Positions 1 to 13,500 of a DNA stretch of 64,000 nt are shown here, piece by piece (the stretch's first letter is position 1; each line of letters begins with the position of its first letter). This DNA is from Chionis minor (lineage: Eukaryota; Chordata; Aves; Charadriiformes; Chionididae). The notes below the pieces were generated by a model, which did not search any database, was not told the DNA's origin, and worked only from the letters and a program-made list of their open reading frames with translations. The position numbers and the translations under genes were made by a program. Where the stretch lies: NCBI GenBank assembly GCA_013398295.1, contig VZSF01009012.1, positions 59,842-123,841 on the forward strand, written 5' to 3'.

Positions 1-420
1 ATATATTTTTTTTTTCCTTAAAAGATGAAAAAAAAAATGCTGCTCGTTCTGATAATCCGCTTGGAAAAGGGGATTCCTGGCGTAGCGGGGCGGGGGAGGG
101 GGGAGGAAGGAACTGGCTGGCTGTGGAGTACGCGGAAGGGGAGAGGGGAGTTCTTGCTCTGGGTGTGCTGGTGCCTGGGGCAATGCCCTGCCCGGGCAAC
201 CGCCGGGAAAAATCCCTGTCGGTGGAGCCAAACGCCAGGGGAAGAGCACCTTTTTTTCCCCCACCTATCTGCCAAAATCACATCCCTATCCACACACAGG
301 TTTCTGGAGGCCTTCTCTCATCGCTGTGCAGCTAATTACTGGTTTGCCTGGAATCAACTGGTTTTTGCTTCAAAGTGACTTGGCAGATTTCTGGCAGATT
401 CGTATCCGTCACGGAAGAGG
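1..420. other. GC-rich 5' edge of intron 1, probable CpG-island shoulder
   Basis: The first few hundred bases are richer in G+C and CpG than the rest of the window. They include G-runs at 69-72, 87-90, 92-96 and 98-103 and several CpGs. I looked for the USP22 exon 1 coding sequence (the N-terminal CxH zinc ligands and the basic segment that should precede exon 2) and found none. The likely reading is that exon 1 and the promoter CpG island lie just upstream and this is their 3' shoulder inside intron 1. Short open frames here on both strands match nothing I recognise. The compositional shift is seen; the link to a promoter is inference. Confidence 0.45.
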
Positions 421-974
421 GGAGCGCAACAGCTACGCGTAGCAAAACTTGGTTTTTGGGACAGCACAGATTGTGTTGAACAACCCATTGAAAACTTCCT
501 GATCCCAGTTGCTTTGCATTAAGCCGCTCGGCTTATTATTCGTAATAGAACTAGAGTATGAAAGATGGACATCACGGGTGTGAGGTGGTTAACCAGTTTT
601 CTGTGTTGGGTGTATGTACTCAGGACAAGCCAATTTCCCAGTTTTTTACCTAAAGTGATAAAAGTGGAATCTGAGAAGAAACACATTTTAAATGTATTAG
701 TTCCTTGATAGCCCTGCAAAATATAGTCACACTTGTTTTCAGTATTTATGATCCCTACAGGTCAGTATTATGAAGTATAGAAGTCAAAATCTGGTTTTAT
801 TTAGCCTTTAGTGTGTCAAAATACAAATTGGTATTTAATATGTGGTATTTACAGCTTAAATGGAGGAAAAAATTATACATGTGCTGTGGAAGAAAAAAAT
901 GGCAGGTGAGGCAGGAAGATGTCTCGGACAAATACGAGTCAAGTGTTATGTGGAAGAATGAAAATAAAATAAAT

Positions 975-990
975 CCCCCCCCCCCCCCCC
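975..990. repeat. Homopolymer run of 16 C
   Basis: There are sixteen consecutive cytosines directly after an A/T-rich stretch. Runs of this length are replication- and sequencing-unstable, so the exact count may be polymorphic or an assembly artefact. Confidence 0.95.
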
Positions 991-1325
991 AGTATGGAGC
1001 ATGCTTTGCAACCTGCATACCGTTTGTATGCTGCAACAGTTTGGGGTTTTTCTTCTGAAATCTAATGGTAGTGATGTGTTGATCATTGCTTGAAAAACAG
1101 CTGGAAATAAATAATATTCCATTGTAATCAATCTGTTCTCACTTCCTCTTGGCACAGCCAGCCTCCTAAAAGAGAACAGGATTGTTTCAAAATTATCTAT
1201 CATCTCATGGAAAACATCAGTTTTCCAAATACATGCTAAAAATGTTCCCCCTCTCCCCCCCTTTTTTCTTTTAAGCAGGTTACCAGTCTGAAAATAGTTC
1301 GACTCCTGAATTCAGCCAACCTGAA

Positions 1326-1367
1326 GTGATCACACATAGGGAGTACGTGATCACATATAGGGAAACC
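1326..1367. repeat. Imperfect 21-bp tandem duplication
   Basis: Two adjacent copies of a unit beginning GTGATCACA start at 1326 and 1347. Each copy contains the palindromic TGATCA and a following ATAGGG. They differ at a few positions, mostly at the 3' end. This looks like a small local duplication with no known function. Confidence 0.75.
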
Positions 1368-4300
1368 TTCTGGCTAGCTGAATTTGGGATTCAATTCCCA
1401 GTGTATGTTCATAAAGATTGAAGAAAGTATATTGAGAACAGTTACAGTACTTACCTCTCCTGCATATGGATGTGAGACCTCCTTCCATGGAATTTTTCTT
1501 TACTGAAATTCTCTGTTCGTATGTATGCCTTACAGATTTACATGTAAAATTTGATAAATGGTGTTTTCTGTTTGGAGGCATTGTTATGGTCTAATAACTA
1601 GAAAACAGTCCTTTGTCCTTTAATATTTTATATATACATATAGTATGTATATGTACATTTTAGGAGCATAGCTCAGACTGCTTAGGAGTACCTACTGGTG
1701 AGGACTCTTGCTCTGAATCAAAATGATGAGGTCAAATTAAAGGTTTGGTAAACCAAATTTCTGTTGCAAAATCAAGGACAATCGCATTATTCGTTGATCA
1801 CAGAAAACGTTCGACATATGTAGTTGATCGTTAACGGGAAGTGTTGGTCAGTTTAACTGCTCGTCAGAGGAACTTAACTATGAAAAATGTCTTGGCTGTC
1901 TTGGTGATAGCCAGATGTGAATTGTTAGGTTTCTAGAATGGTAACGTACTACCCCTCCTAAGGCTGTCTTAAAAATCTAGATAGCAATGGAAACTGCAGG
2001 GGGCAGAAAGCGTCCATTCCTCCTGCTTTACTTACACTGCTGCATTATGCTTTGGAAGACCATTTTAACGCTGCTTGCTGTTTGCTCTTCATTTTTAATA
2101 CGTACCTTTTCCGCGAATAAGCTTTTATGAGCTTCAGCTCTCGGTTCGGTATGCTTTACAGCCAGCGTTTTGAATAGAACAGCTGTAAAGCGCAGTTTAT
2201 AGTTGGAAAGCTGTTTCCTGAACGTGTATTTGAATTCCCAGTCAGAAGCAAGAGGTAGTTATGTATGTATCTCTGTAGGTACCGGAATTCTGGTGAAGGT
2301 TTTAGGAGTATCTTTGCTTCTGATGCGTTGTCTACACTGGGATTTGAGCTGTCGTCGTGGTGCGTGACTGTATCTACGTGAAGGGCTGTAGCTCGCCTCA
2401 CCTCGCTGCGTCTTGGCCGAAGTAGTAAAGTGCAGCAGTTGGAGCACATGCAGTTCTAGGCAAAGGCTTCTCCGTGGTGTAAATGCGTTGCTGATGGTAA
2501 AGCCCCGTTGAAGACAAAACGTGGCTGTCACCCTGTTTGAAGAGTGGCACAGGAAAAGGCGTAGAGGAAGAAATCTGAAGAGTGACTCTTGAAATGGCAA
2601 TAATTGTGATTAAAAGTGGGAACGAGATTTCAGGGCTTAAGTTGTATGTGAAGTGCCACAAAATTAGGGTTGACTGTCTTGGCTTTAGGACTTTGACCCG
2701 TAACTCTCGATTTTTAATTTGTAATAGTTAGAATCTGTTTAATAAGCTGATGGCAAAGCTCACGTTTCTGTAGGTCATGGGCTTTACCTTGAATATTTTG
2801 ATGTGGAAATTACCTCACACTTAATTAAGTAACACTGTATAAGAGGTCCTTAAATTTGACACCACTACCTCCCATTCAGGAATTACGGAACAGACAGAGG
2901 ACGCTAAAAAGGCTTACTGCCCACCCTTTGTGTCAGCTTTTCCCATTTTTTCTGTAGGGTCACACTTCAAATGCTTTGCTTATTCCGTTAGAATTACAGA
3001 AGAGAAGAATCTGCTTTGCAGCGCTGAGTGTAGTTTCTGGTCCTCATCGGTGAACAGTTAGACATCTAGATGCATCTTTGTGTCTAGGATCTGGTAAGTA
3101 ATGGTTTCAGTGCTTGAAGGGCAGCGGAGTTTGCAATTAAATTCTGTCTTACTGCACTATGCACCTTAGAGGAAAACCGTCTTTCTCGTTCTGAATGGTT
3201 CTTATTATCACTGCTGGGAAACTGTTCTCGATGATAAAAGTAAACTGCTCATCGTGACCACCGTCATGATATGCAGAAGGTCCTATCTGGAATTTCAGAA
3301 TGTTTGTTCTGTGCTTCTGCCAGTAGATCAAAGAATAATTGCCTGTCAGGGGTTGTACACTCCCATTGACAGCGCGTGCATTCTAGCATATTTCTTCCTG
3401 TTTGAGAGCTCCGATTGTTTTTTCCATTATTCTCTCTTTACGTGGACCCTCTAGACTGATTGATGCTTTCAGATACGACGAAACATTTTCTTCTGTAGGT
3501 GATGACCTTTCCACAGGTATCCTTCTCCCCGTGCACTTGTGACTTCAGACCTTTATTCCTTCTGATGTTTGACAGATAATTCGATTTGTAGATGCTTCAA
3601 ACTGAAATGACTCTGGTTCATTTCCCGACTTTCAGAGTAGAAAAAGCTTACTGATATTTTAGCAAATAGACGCTATGTCATGTTTTCAGTAGACTGTGGT
3701 TCACAGTCTAAATCAACGTGTTAAGTTCTTGCTAAAATGACCTTGCAGTTACAGGGGAAGCTAATGGTGGAAGGTCTCATCGCGAGCCTGTTGAGGCACG
3801 CTTGCTCACTTGCTTTCTCCCTTACAGCCCTGCCCCATATACCTGTCCAGGAACAGGGAAGTGTTGCTTAGGCGATTTGCTTTGTACCATAACAGATGGG
3901 CAAGAAACCTTACCAGGCTGTGCCGCCTTCTCAGGCTCGGTGTTTTGATTGCTTAAATTAATAAGGAAATCTTAGCTTGTTTTTCTTTGACATTTTTAGC
4001 ATATGCACCAAACTTCTGGATTACAAATCCTGTGGAGAAATGGACAGAGGAGTCCAGGATTCAAGAAGCATGTCTCTTTTTCAGCTGCATACTCCGCGTT
4101 GGCTGCCTATGTGAACTGTCTGACTTGGGAAGGATGTTCTGCTTTGCCATGTGTTGTGGGAACTACCTTCTCCCTGAAAGCCCATAAGAAGTGTCAAAAT
4201 CAACTGCAAGCTTCATTGTTCAGGAGGTCTCCAGTTTCATAACTGAGCAATCTTCCTTAGCTCTTAACCTCAAAGGAGTAGAAAGGTCCTTAGACCTGCT

Positions 4301-5385
4301 GAAGGTAACGTTCTCTTTCCTCTTGGTGGGAAGACATGATCTTTGGCGTGAGATATCCAGACGTGAGATTTTTAGCTCCATGCACAGCGAAGCCTTGTAT
4401 ATGTGGGAGAAGCCAGACTGAAAATGCTCCACTGAGCTTATGTCTTTGGTGCTGAAGAAGAATATAACATAAGGCCTTCTAGGGTTCTTAATCCCTATTT
4501 TGTATCCTCTGCTGTGTTTTTTTGAAATAAATGGTTGGGTTTTGGGCCAAAGGTTAGGAATTAGTCTAGTGCCATGAACTCTGCAGCGGTGAATAGCGAT
4601 GCTTGAGTTGTGGGATCTGAACTATCAGGACTTACCTGAACACTTGCTCCTATCTCTCAGGGCAACACTTACAGTCTGATTTAAAGGTTGCACAGATCTC
4701 TGTCACTGAAACTGACTCATAAGTGGTAGTTGTATTGGAACTGTTTCTTTATTTTTTAAATATGGGTGGCGAGACAAATGAGCACAGCAAATGCAGTTTT
4801 CCCCGTACTTTTTGTTTGCTCCCTTTTGTGGAGAATAGAGATGGATCTGCACAGGGAGACGAAGGTAAAAAATAAGGGATGTGCTAGACAAGAAGGCTTC
4901 TTTTTTTCTGTAGTCTTACCAGCAGTCAGGGTTTGCTAATAGCTAGGCTGCTTGTCGGCAGCAGTTGTGGCATGTCTTTAATTTTGTCTGCAGTCAAAGA
5001 TCTTATTTGCTTGATGTGTAAAATGTTGAAAGCTTTCAAACTGGAATGAGAGCTGGTAGTGTGAAGGTGAGCAGAGTGGAATGGCTTTGTTTGATTTGTT
5101 GGACTATCTGTTGAGCTTTATTTTAAGCCATCAAAGCTTTAAACCCCAAACAAAGGTTAGCTGATATCCTCATTTTTGTTTCAGGCCTTAATCTCTAGCC
5201 TTAACATGAAACCAGAGCTGCAAATCAGTTCCAAACCTTCTACTCTTCTTCTTTCATTTGAGGATTTTCTGTCTTAGTAACTGGAGTAACAAATCAACGG
5301 GTAACTGCTGCTGGCTGATAGTGGAAGTTGCCTGCTCATGAATTGCTGACTCCCCTTCTCCTCACTTACTGCTGCCTGAGTCTGA

Positions 5386-5403
5386 GGGGGGGGGGGAAAA
5401 AAA
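5386..5403 (+). repeat. G-run followed by A-run
   Basis: Eleven G are followed directly by seven A, giving a pure purine block. Similar G-then-A blocks occur at 31389-31400, 32960-32976 and 52181-52193. Confidence 0.9.
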
Positions 5404-7525
5404 CAGGTTTGTTTTCTTTTGGGACAGATTCTGGGGATCCAACTTCCTAACAAATGCTGTTGTGACTATTGATTTGATTCGCTGTGGTGGCTGCTTTGTT
5501 TTAAACCAGGGAAAGATTAACTTGGTTTAAAAGCTTTTGTTTCTCACATGAAACCTAGCACCCCTAGTTTTTCCTGTTTATGTGCAATTGACTTGGAACT
5601 ATGGTTTCTTGATGTCTTTTCCCTGGTAGATGTAGGGCTTTTTTATCGGCCCTGCCTTTTTCCATTTCATTTGGCTGATAGCTAGTTGAAAAGGTTGGGG
5701 TTGGGTTTTTTTAATTCTTGTGTTCCAGTGGTTCTCGAAGTGTTTATAATGTGTCTGTAGCACGTGGCAGCATCTATGGTGAGGAGAGACCTATCTACTC
5801 TTGCTTATACGCAAATTATAGTGGCATCACAAGAAAGGCAATCTGAAGGTGACCTGTATGCATTTTTTTCTGGATTTACTAGAACTATGTTTTAAATTAG
5901 TAATATTTTTTTTTAACCATGCAAAGAACCATTGTTGTTAGAGCCTTTCTGGACTTGGACAGAAGGAGCTGCCTGGAGCAGGTATCTTCAGTCTCTTGTT
6001 AACCTATGGGCAATGGAGCTAAGTGAGTGAAATGCTATGATGACATTATGGTTTATTATGTTATCCTGGACTGTGTTGTCAGCAAGCAGTGCTGAAGCAT
6101 AGGGAGAGCCATATGTTATCCGAGAGGCCTGAATTGGGAACCTTTTCTTAGCAGAAGCAGTTCTAGGAGCTGATAGATCTGTTCTGACTGGCTGAAAGCT
6201 CTGTCTTGGTAGCTGTATTCTTTTACATATTGATTTGGCAGTCCTTTACGTACACTGTGCTTAATTCAAGATAAGAACTTTGCTGCATTAGCTAGTAATA
6301 TAATCAATGTTGTAAAGAGTTACTCATTGCAAAATTCACCTGCATTCTTTTTGGTTCAAAACACGTTTGTTTTTTTTTCCCCCCAAGCAGTGATACCACA
6401 TTAGTACAACCTGCATAGCAACTCCAGAACCATCTGTGGTGCTAGGGCAGCTTCCACCATGTTGATCTCGTTTAATGAAAAGAAGGATTTTATCTATTTT
6501 AAGACTTATTTGATGGTCAGTAAAGTGCACTGTTACCAGACACCAGTTGACTCAAGGTAACCTGATATTCACTTTATCAGTTGGTAACTGATTAGCAGTA
6601 AGGGTCTGTCTTGTCACATTCTTTTGTGTGTGAAATAGAGTGAATACTTGACTTTTTTTCAGTCCTCTACTTCTGTGGAATGTTACTCAAGTTTTGTTTG
6701 TTGTGTTTTTTGTGTGGCTTTTTTTTTTTAAACCTCTCAGTTATACGTAACACTATTTTAAAATTCTTAGTTTTTTTTCTGTCTCTGCTGGTTTTACAAG
6801 TTGGTAAGGAGAACTTTTTTCCCCAAGTTGGTAAAGATAACTTTCCCCCCCTTCTCCTTCTTCCTTTCCTGTGTTTAATGGAGCTTGAAATTAACATGGT
6901 TCTTCTTGTCTCCCTTTTGCACAGTATCACTGGTGATGTCAGCATATCCCTGGGAAATATTTCTGTGAAGATCTACAGTGTACTAAATTTGTCATTGAAT
7001 AAAAAAATTGGGTGTTAGACAAGGTGAAACTCAAAACTAAAAAGTGGACATGGTAACAAAAGTTGTTTTCAACACCCTTTGAAAAAAAAAGCGTCTTTTT
7101 AGCATAACTGTTGGGGCTATAACAAATTCTGACATTAAACGTGTCAAATATATTAAATATCCTCATTAAAAGTAGTAGTGAGGAGCAGCTCACTAAATGT
7201 GATACTGCCTTAGTAGTAAGTCTGAAAAGAGACCCCAGATTTAACTGTGCCTACATGGTCTTGTTCTTATACCGTGCTGTTTTTGCAATGTGACAGTTGG
7301 TTTGCACACACAGCCAAGCTCTTCTGCATGTGCATGTGAGATGTAAATATATAACTATTTATAAATTCAATGAGTTGTATTTATGTAGAATTAAATTGTA
7401 GAGATGATCAATCTACACTTCAGTTAAGAGGTTATTAGAATATCTCTTCTTTTTCATTGGCGCCTTAATCTGGAGTTCTGTGTTGCAACTCTTGCCCCTT
7501 TATGTTGAGGCAAGTTGTTTTCATA

Positions 7526-7551
7526 CACATACATATAGATATATATATATG
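7526..7551. repeat. AT-dinucleotide microsatellite
   Basis: A short imperfect (CA/TA)n to (AT)n run lies in intron 1. It is a simple sequence repeat and may be length-polymorphic. Confidence 0.75.
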
Positions 7552-10500
7552 TGAAGCCCAATTTAAAAAGTAGTATGCATAAATCCAGAAAGTAAAAATT
7601 AGAAAATTGGAGATAACTTTATTTTTTGCCTAAACACATGAAGGAGCCTGTAGTGTTTGTAGTGAAGTGATGGGGATGTTCACGAGTACCCAGCACCGAT
7701 GTGGCACCAACGGCAATGAGCTCCATTTGTGGTGACTGCCTCGCTTGTCACCCAGAACTTCACGCATCCAACTAGCCTTTTTAAAATAGGATTTGGCTTT
7801 GGATTCATCTTACTGAATTTACTGCCAGGGCTTTTATATGTATATTTTGCTTCTGTTTTTAAAGGGCTTTTGTTTTGCGTAAAGTACAGACTTGAATTCT
7901 ATTACTTCAGTGTGTGTTAGCACAAGGAGAACAGCAGCTATAACCCTTTATTTTTGCATTTTCTCACCCGCCCTCCCGATAATTTCTGTTTAAAAAAAAA
8001 AAAAGACGAATCTTCCCCTCGTTGTGTCTTCAAACCACCTGATGTTATTTCACAAAGTTTGTCTAATTATAATCTGGGCTTCTGTCCTGTGCATTCAGAC
8101 TTGTTATTGCATGCAAGTCAGATTTTAAGGAACATTCTTCTGAATATACTTGGTAAATAAAGGTAAGATTTATTGCACAACAGATGTGTGGCAACTTCAT
8201 AAGTGAAGACAGCTGAGATAGCTGACTGATTTCAGTACCTCATTTATGTTAGGTGAGGTTTTCTGACCCTGTGCCCTCCAGTGACAAATGCAAAATTTGT
8301 CTTAAGGCTTTATGTTTTCCTTTGCTGTGCTTCATTATCTTCATATTACTGCCCAATTTTGCTCTTAAACTGGATCCCTGTCCTGCTTGTCAGATGGTGA
8401 TCAGGGTGAAATTCTCATATAACCTTTCTTTTTCTGTACGCTACTGACTTCTGTCATGCTCTCATAGCAAGCATCCCCCACCCTCCCAAAAAAAAAGCTC
8501 ATTATTGGCTATATTTATCTGAATGATTAATACTCCATTCTTTGGTCATTCGTGACTATGTTTTGTGGGTTTGGTTGTGGGATGATCTTAACAGTGATGT
8601 GGAGAACTGAATGAAGAAAGCAGTGAAAATAGTTTCAAAAGTTATTGGAGTTTTGTGCATAAAGAGAAACGAGGCGCTCCCCTGTCATTATGAAGCTGTT
8701 CCCTAAGGAAGCTGATCTTGCGCTTTGTCCAGTATAATTTAGTGTTACAACCCTCAGTGATGTGTTTCCCTGTCACATAGTAATTCTGCTTCTTACAACT
8801 TTTTGTGACGTGTAAGTGCCAGAGTTGGCCCAATAAATTCTATGTCTTTTCTTCATCTCTTTGTAGTTTTTCTGCGCTGATTCGGTCGCATCAAACTTGA
8901 ACATGCGGGAGAGTTGCTCTCAACCACTTGTTTGCTGGTTGGAGGGGCCTAAATCACAAAGTGCAATGAAGTGGTACCAAAGTTCGTAATTATACAGGGT
9001 GTATCACTGTGTACCTCTGAAATAGTGCGGAGTGTGAAAATGAAAAATATACGTGGAGCATTACAGAAATGGCTTTATGACGCTAAGTAAATCTTTTGTT
9101 CATCCATGCGGTTAAGTATTTTACAACAAGGAAACTTGAGGGGAGAGATCTTGGTATGTCCGAGGTCACAGGGACATCTCATCGTTGGAATGCGAGTTTG
9201 CAGGCCCTTATTGAAAGATTGTGGAGGTTTTTGTCTGTCTTAGGCTGTGTACTGCAAAATTCTGCCTGTAGAAAAACAGAACTCCAGTTTAGCAGTAATC
9301 TGAAGAATTTTTATCATAGCAATTCTTTACAAAGCAAGCAATTGAATTCTGTAAGCACAGTGTATCTGTAGGTTGAAACTCTTTTGCGGGCAAGTTGTTT
9401 TAAGCGTTGGTAAAAAGAACACAAGAAAACGGCCTTAAGGAGAACACAGCGAGTTAGCAAATCTTGACCTATTTTAAAACCTTGAATTAAAATTTAAGAA
9501 GTAGTGGGTACTAGTGAGACACAAGTATGTGATGGAATTGGCAAATGCTTTGGATATGGGACAGGAGAATATTTGATTTACCAGAGAAGAGCGAGAGATG
9601 TGAAATTTGAACCTTTCTGTGCGTTATCAAGGAAGACTAGTGTGTGGGGACGATGAAATCCAGCTCTTCAGCTGTGGGCGTATATGTGTCTTTCCTTAAC
9701 AGTCTAAGGAATTACCAGCTCTTGGCTGCACGTTCTTGCTGTTGTACCACTCGCCGCATCGTGTTGGTGCAATTGTGCCGTGAACCAGAAGAACAGATAA
9801 GGATGACAGAATTTTTTTTTTTCTCCTCTTAATAATATTTCACCTGAATTGGCTGTGTGTTTTGTGACAAGGGAGGGTTGAACAAACAGCTGTGGTGTTG
9901 GTAGCTTGAGGGGGGGAGTGCCTGGGTGATGGGAGAGGACCTCAGTGGTGACGCTTGGAGGCTGCGTATGGCAGCTTGAGTAACAACCGCTGCCATCCTC
10001 CGGGCTTGGCCGCTGACAGATTGACTCTGTGTGAATGTTCTCCATGTACTAATGGTTTCTTCTGTGAAGTGGGGCTAATACTAACTTAATTTGAAAGGTT
10101 CTGTGAGGTAACCCTGCTACTGGAAGTCTTGCAGGCTTGCACAGATGCACCAGTGTGCGCTGAGCCTGATCGGTGAGACTTGTCTTATGTTTGCAGTCAT
10201 TAGAACTTATTTCTGTATGCAAATAACTTGCTTCTACTCCAGCTTCCTTGTGAAAAATAAATGAACCAGGGAGTGTAGAACGTCTGTAATCTGTGACCAG
10301 CTATTACAGAAAATCCACTTTTCATATTACATCTAATTTAATGAAATGAATAGTGTTTTTTTCCAAGTAATCAAGTTATGAGCCACTTGTTTCTGTCTTT
10401 AAAGGGGCCTGTCTCTAAGTTAAGATTTCTTTCTTTTCTAACCAGACTCTGTTAAGATGTTTTAACTTTTTTTTTTTTTTTGCTGTTGTTGGTTTAAAGC

Positions 10501-13500
10501 ATCTGATCGCATGTGGATAGATCATGCTGCATATAGTTGAGGGTGATGGGATAATGGGATTGTAAATTAGCTCTTTATGGTACTGGTTTTCCTCTGGCCT
10601 ACTCCCTTGTGTAGTCTAGAGCAGCCCCAAGGCTGTTCTGAGCTGTGCCAGCTGGCTGTAGCCCGGTGGGACTGGTGTGCCAGATGGAGACAGCAGGAGA
10701 ATAGCAGCACTCCAATAAAAACCTAAAATGCTTCCTAGGGTCGGGGAGAGGTGCTAGCTCTGCAGCCCCGTCCAGGCATCCTTGGGCACGTGGTTGTGCT
10801 GGTACGCAGGTAGCTCTTGTACTGGTGCAGCCGTGGAAGGGACTGGACTAGGGGGTGTTGTGGGTCCCTTTTTTTTTTTTTTTGAGGAGATGCATAATAC
10901 AGGATTCAGCTGTCAAAACCTTTTGAGTGTGTTAGCATCTCCTTTTTCCTAATTTTATGCTTCTGCACTGTGTCTGTGAAATGTTAAGTTCCATAGCTAG
11001 TCCAGATAATCAGATAAAAAATATATTAATATTGAGCAAGTGTGGTGTTTCCTGATGTGTTATTCTGAGGTTTTTTCCTGACTACTGAAAAATGCTGTTG
11101 TCTCTAAGATATCCAGACAAAAAAAAAACTTGTTAATGCTGATGGTTTTTCTTTTTTTTTTTTTTTTTCCAGTTAGAACAAAACCCCCAAGCCCTTTATT
11201 TTTTCATGCTCAAAATGAAAGGTGAACTAACTTCATAGTTTTACTGAAAGAAATTTATTTCTTAGAGTACCAGTGAAATCTGTTGTTGGTATTACTGTGG
11301 TATGTTCAGGTAGACCTGCTGGTCTGCCTCAACCCTGTGTATTCAAGAACAAGCTTTGGGACAGGGTAGTCGTCCAGCAGCACCAGAACAGCCTCATGTG
11401 TAGAAGATATTCCCTGAAAAACATGTGCTTGAAAATATCCATCTTGTGAAGATGAGGGCAGTAAATGGGTGCAGCTCCTTGGAAAGTTGTATTAATGGGT
11501 AGTTGTTCAACAAAGACATTTGCTAGAGGAGCTGAGATATACCAACTTACCTGGTGTTTCCTCACTGTCTTGCCACAGAAGACTTTGTTCTCATTGCCCC
11601 ATTAATGCAGCTAACACTTCTAATCCAGCAGCCCAAAATAGCTGTCAAGCCTGGATTTTACTCTGGTGGCATTTCCTGCACGGATAGTTGATAAAATCCA
11701 ACATGCAGAAATGTAGCTGGAAAAAAACCAACCCACCTGAGGCTCATGAGCCTATTTTGGTCAGATATTTCAAGTGTCTGATTTAAATAAGCTAATAAAC
11801 TCAACATGCTACTATGTAAAAAGGCTCTTCTCAGAATAATAATTTACTTTCTTTGAGGGGGAAAAGAAAACCCTGTCGACCTCCAAAACTGTGTGGATAC
11901 TTGAGGGAATACATAAGCAAGGAAGGATGTGCCCAGTAGCTTCCTTGCTCTGACGATTATCTGTGCTGGAGGACTGAACTGGAAGGAGAATGGACCACAG
12001 AAGGTGGTGGCTATCGTGTTCTGACCTAAATGCTCCAACCTATTCTGCTCTTGAAGACAGAAAGCTGGTATTTTTGTGATCCCGTAGGACATTATGTAGA
12101 TTTGGGAGTCATCATTTTGTCTTTGTTCGCAAAGATGAATGATTAATGCTATGTCTATCGTGAAAGATACACTAGCTTGAACTAAAGTAGTACTATGAAG
12201 AAAAGTAGGGTGAGAAATAATTTACAAGCTGCTCTGAGAGAATTAAAACCAGAACTTCATACTTTAGCCCCCTTGTAATTTCACAGGAGCTGGGGGATAA
12301 TGTGTCTTTGTTAGGATTGGTTTTTGGTTTTCCTGAGTGATCAATCGTAGATGGCAGCAGTAAGCATGATGTCTATGAATAGTATGAGTTAATTTGCGCT
12401 TCAGAGGAGTTGAGTAGAGCTTAAGTGGTGAGACTGGAGTCTGGTCCATGGACACTTCACACTAAACTAAGCCCCTTGGATGAAGGTTGGTCTTCCCAGC
12501 CAATACAACATTCATTTCATCATAACAAGCTTTATATGCACCTCCCTGATTTGTTTCCAAAGTAGATTTTTCCAAAGTGACTTCAGTTACAGGATCTATG
12601 TCAACTCAGTGTTTACTAAACAACATTTGCCACCTTTTTACTTACAGAGAGGCTTCTAATCTCAGGGAATTGGGGCTAATTCCCTAGCAGGACAGTAGAT
12701 GAATTGTAATTGCTTCCATACAAAGTTCTCAACACATATTGTTCTTGTAATTCTCTCTCATGCTGTCATATTTGAGAGTTTGGAGCTATGTTATGTCTAC
12801 TTACAGGTGTGTGTTTGAAATAAAGCTTTTCAAGGAAATTAAAATTTTGCTTTTGTCATGCAGAAAGCTGTATTCCATGTAAAACCATGCTGATTGTGGT
12901 GCTCAGTAGGCTGTTCCTATCACTTTAAGCATACTTTTATATCCACCTATTACTACTATTAGTTTGTGAATTAGATATATATATTTTTTTAAGAGATGAA
13001 TTCCTTTTGTCCTGGTCTTCCTCAGTGCTGATTCGCTTAACCTCACCTATTCATAGGTTTCAAGTCACACTGCTTAACTTGTTAAAGCATTTCCTTCAAG
13101 TTAAGATCTTGGAAATAGAACACATAATCTGTGAAATCATTTCTGTCGGCATTAATATTATACATTTCTTCTGGTTCATGAACCAAAGTAAAGTGGCATT
13201 AAAGGTGATGCTGATGATTGGTGGAATCTCCTTAACTGCCTTTACAGAAAAATTTCTAGCAAATCAGATCAAAGAGCAGAAGTTGTGCTTTATAGTCATG
13301 TCAATTCTGCGGAGCAAAAGGTGGTTTAAGTATGGTGAGTGTTCAAGGAGGACGGAGATTCTACCATGTCTCCTAAGGTGTCGTGGCTTTCTTCACTTCC
13401 CTCTGTAATTTTTGTGTTAAGAAACTTGTGGTAAGGAGCTTTGTTTTGAGGTTCCTTCTCTGTGGCTGATTAGCTGGAAAAGCAGAATGGAAGACCATGA

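Noticed and set aside
1..300. Possible USP22 exon 1
   Set aside because: GC-rich and promoter-like, but none of the expected N-terminal coding sequence is visible in any frame, so exon 1 is placed upstream of the window.
13007..13408. 133-codon plus-strand open frame rich in hydrophobic residues
   Set aside because: Hydrophobic composition is expected from T-rich DNA. No motif, no homologue recognised and no splice context.
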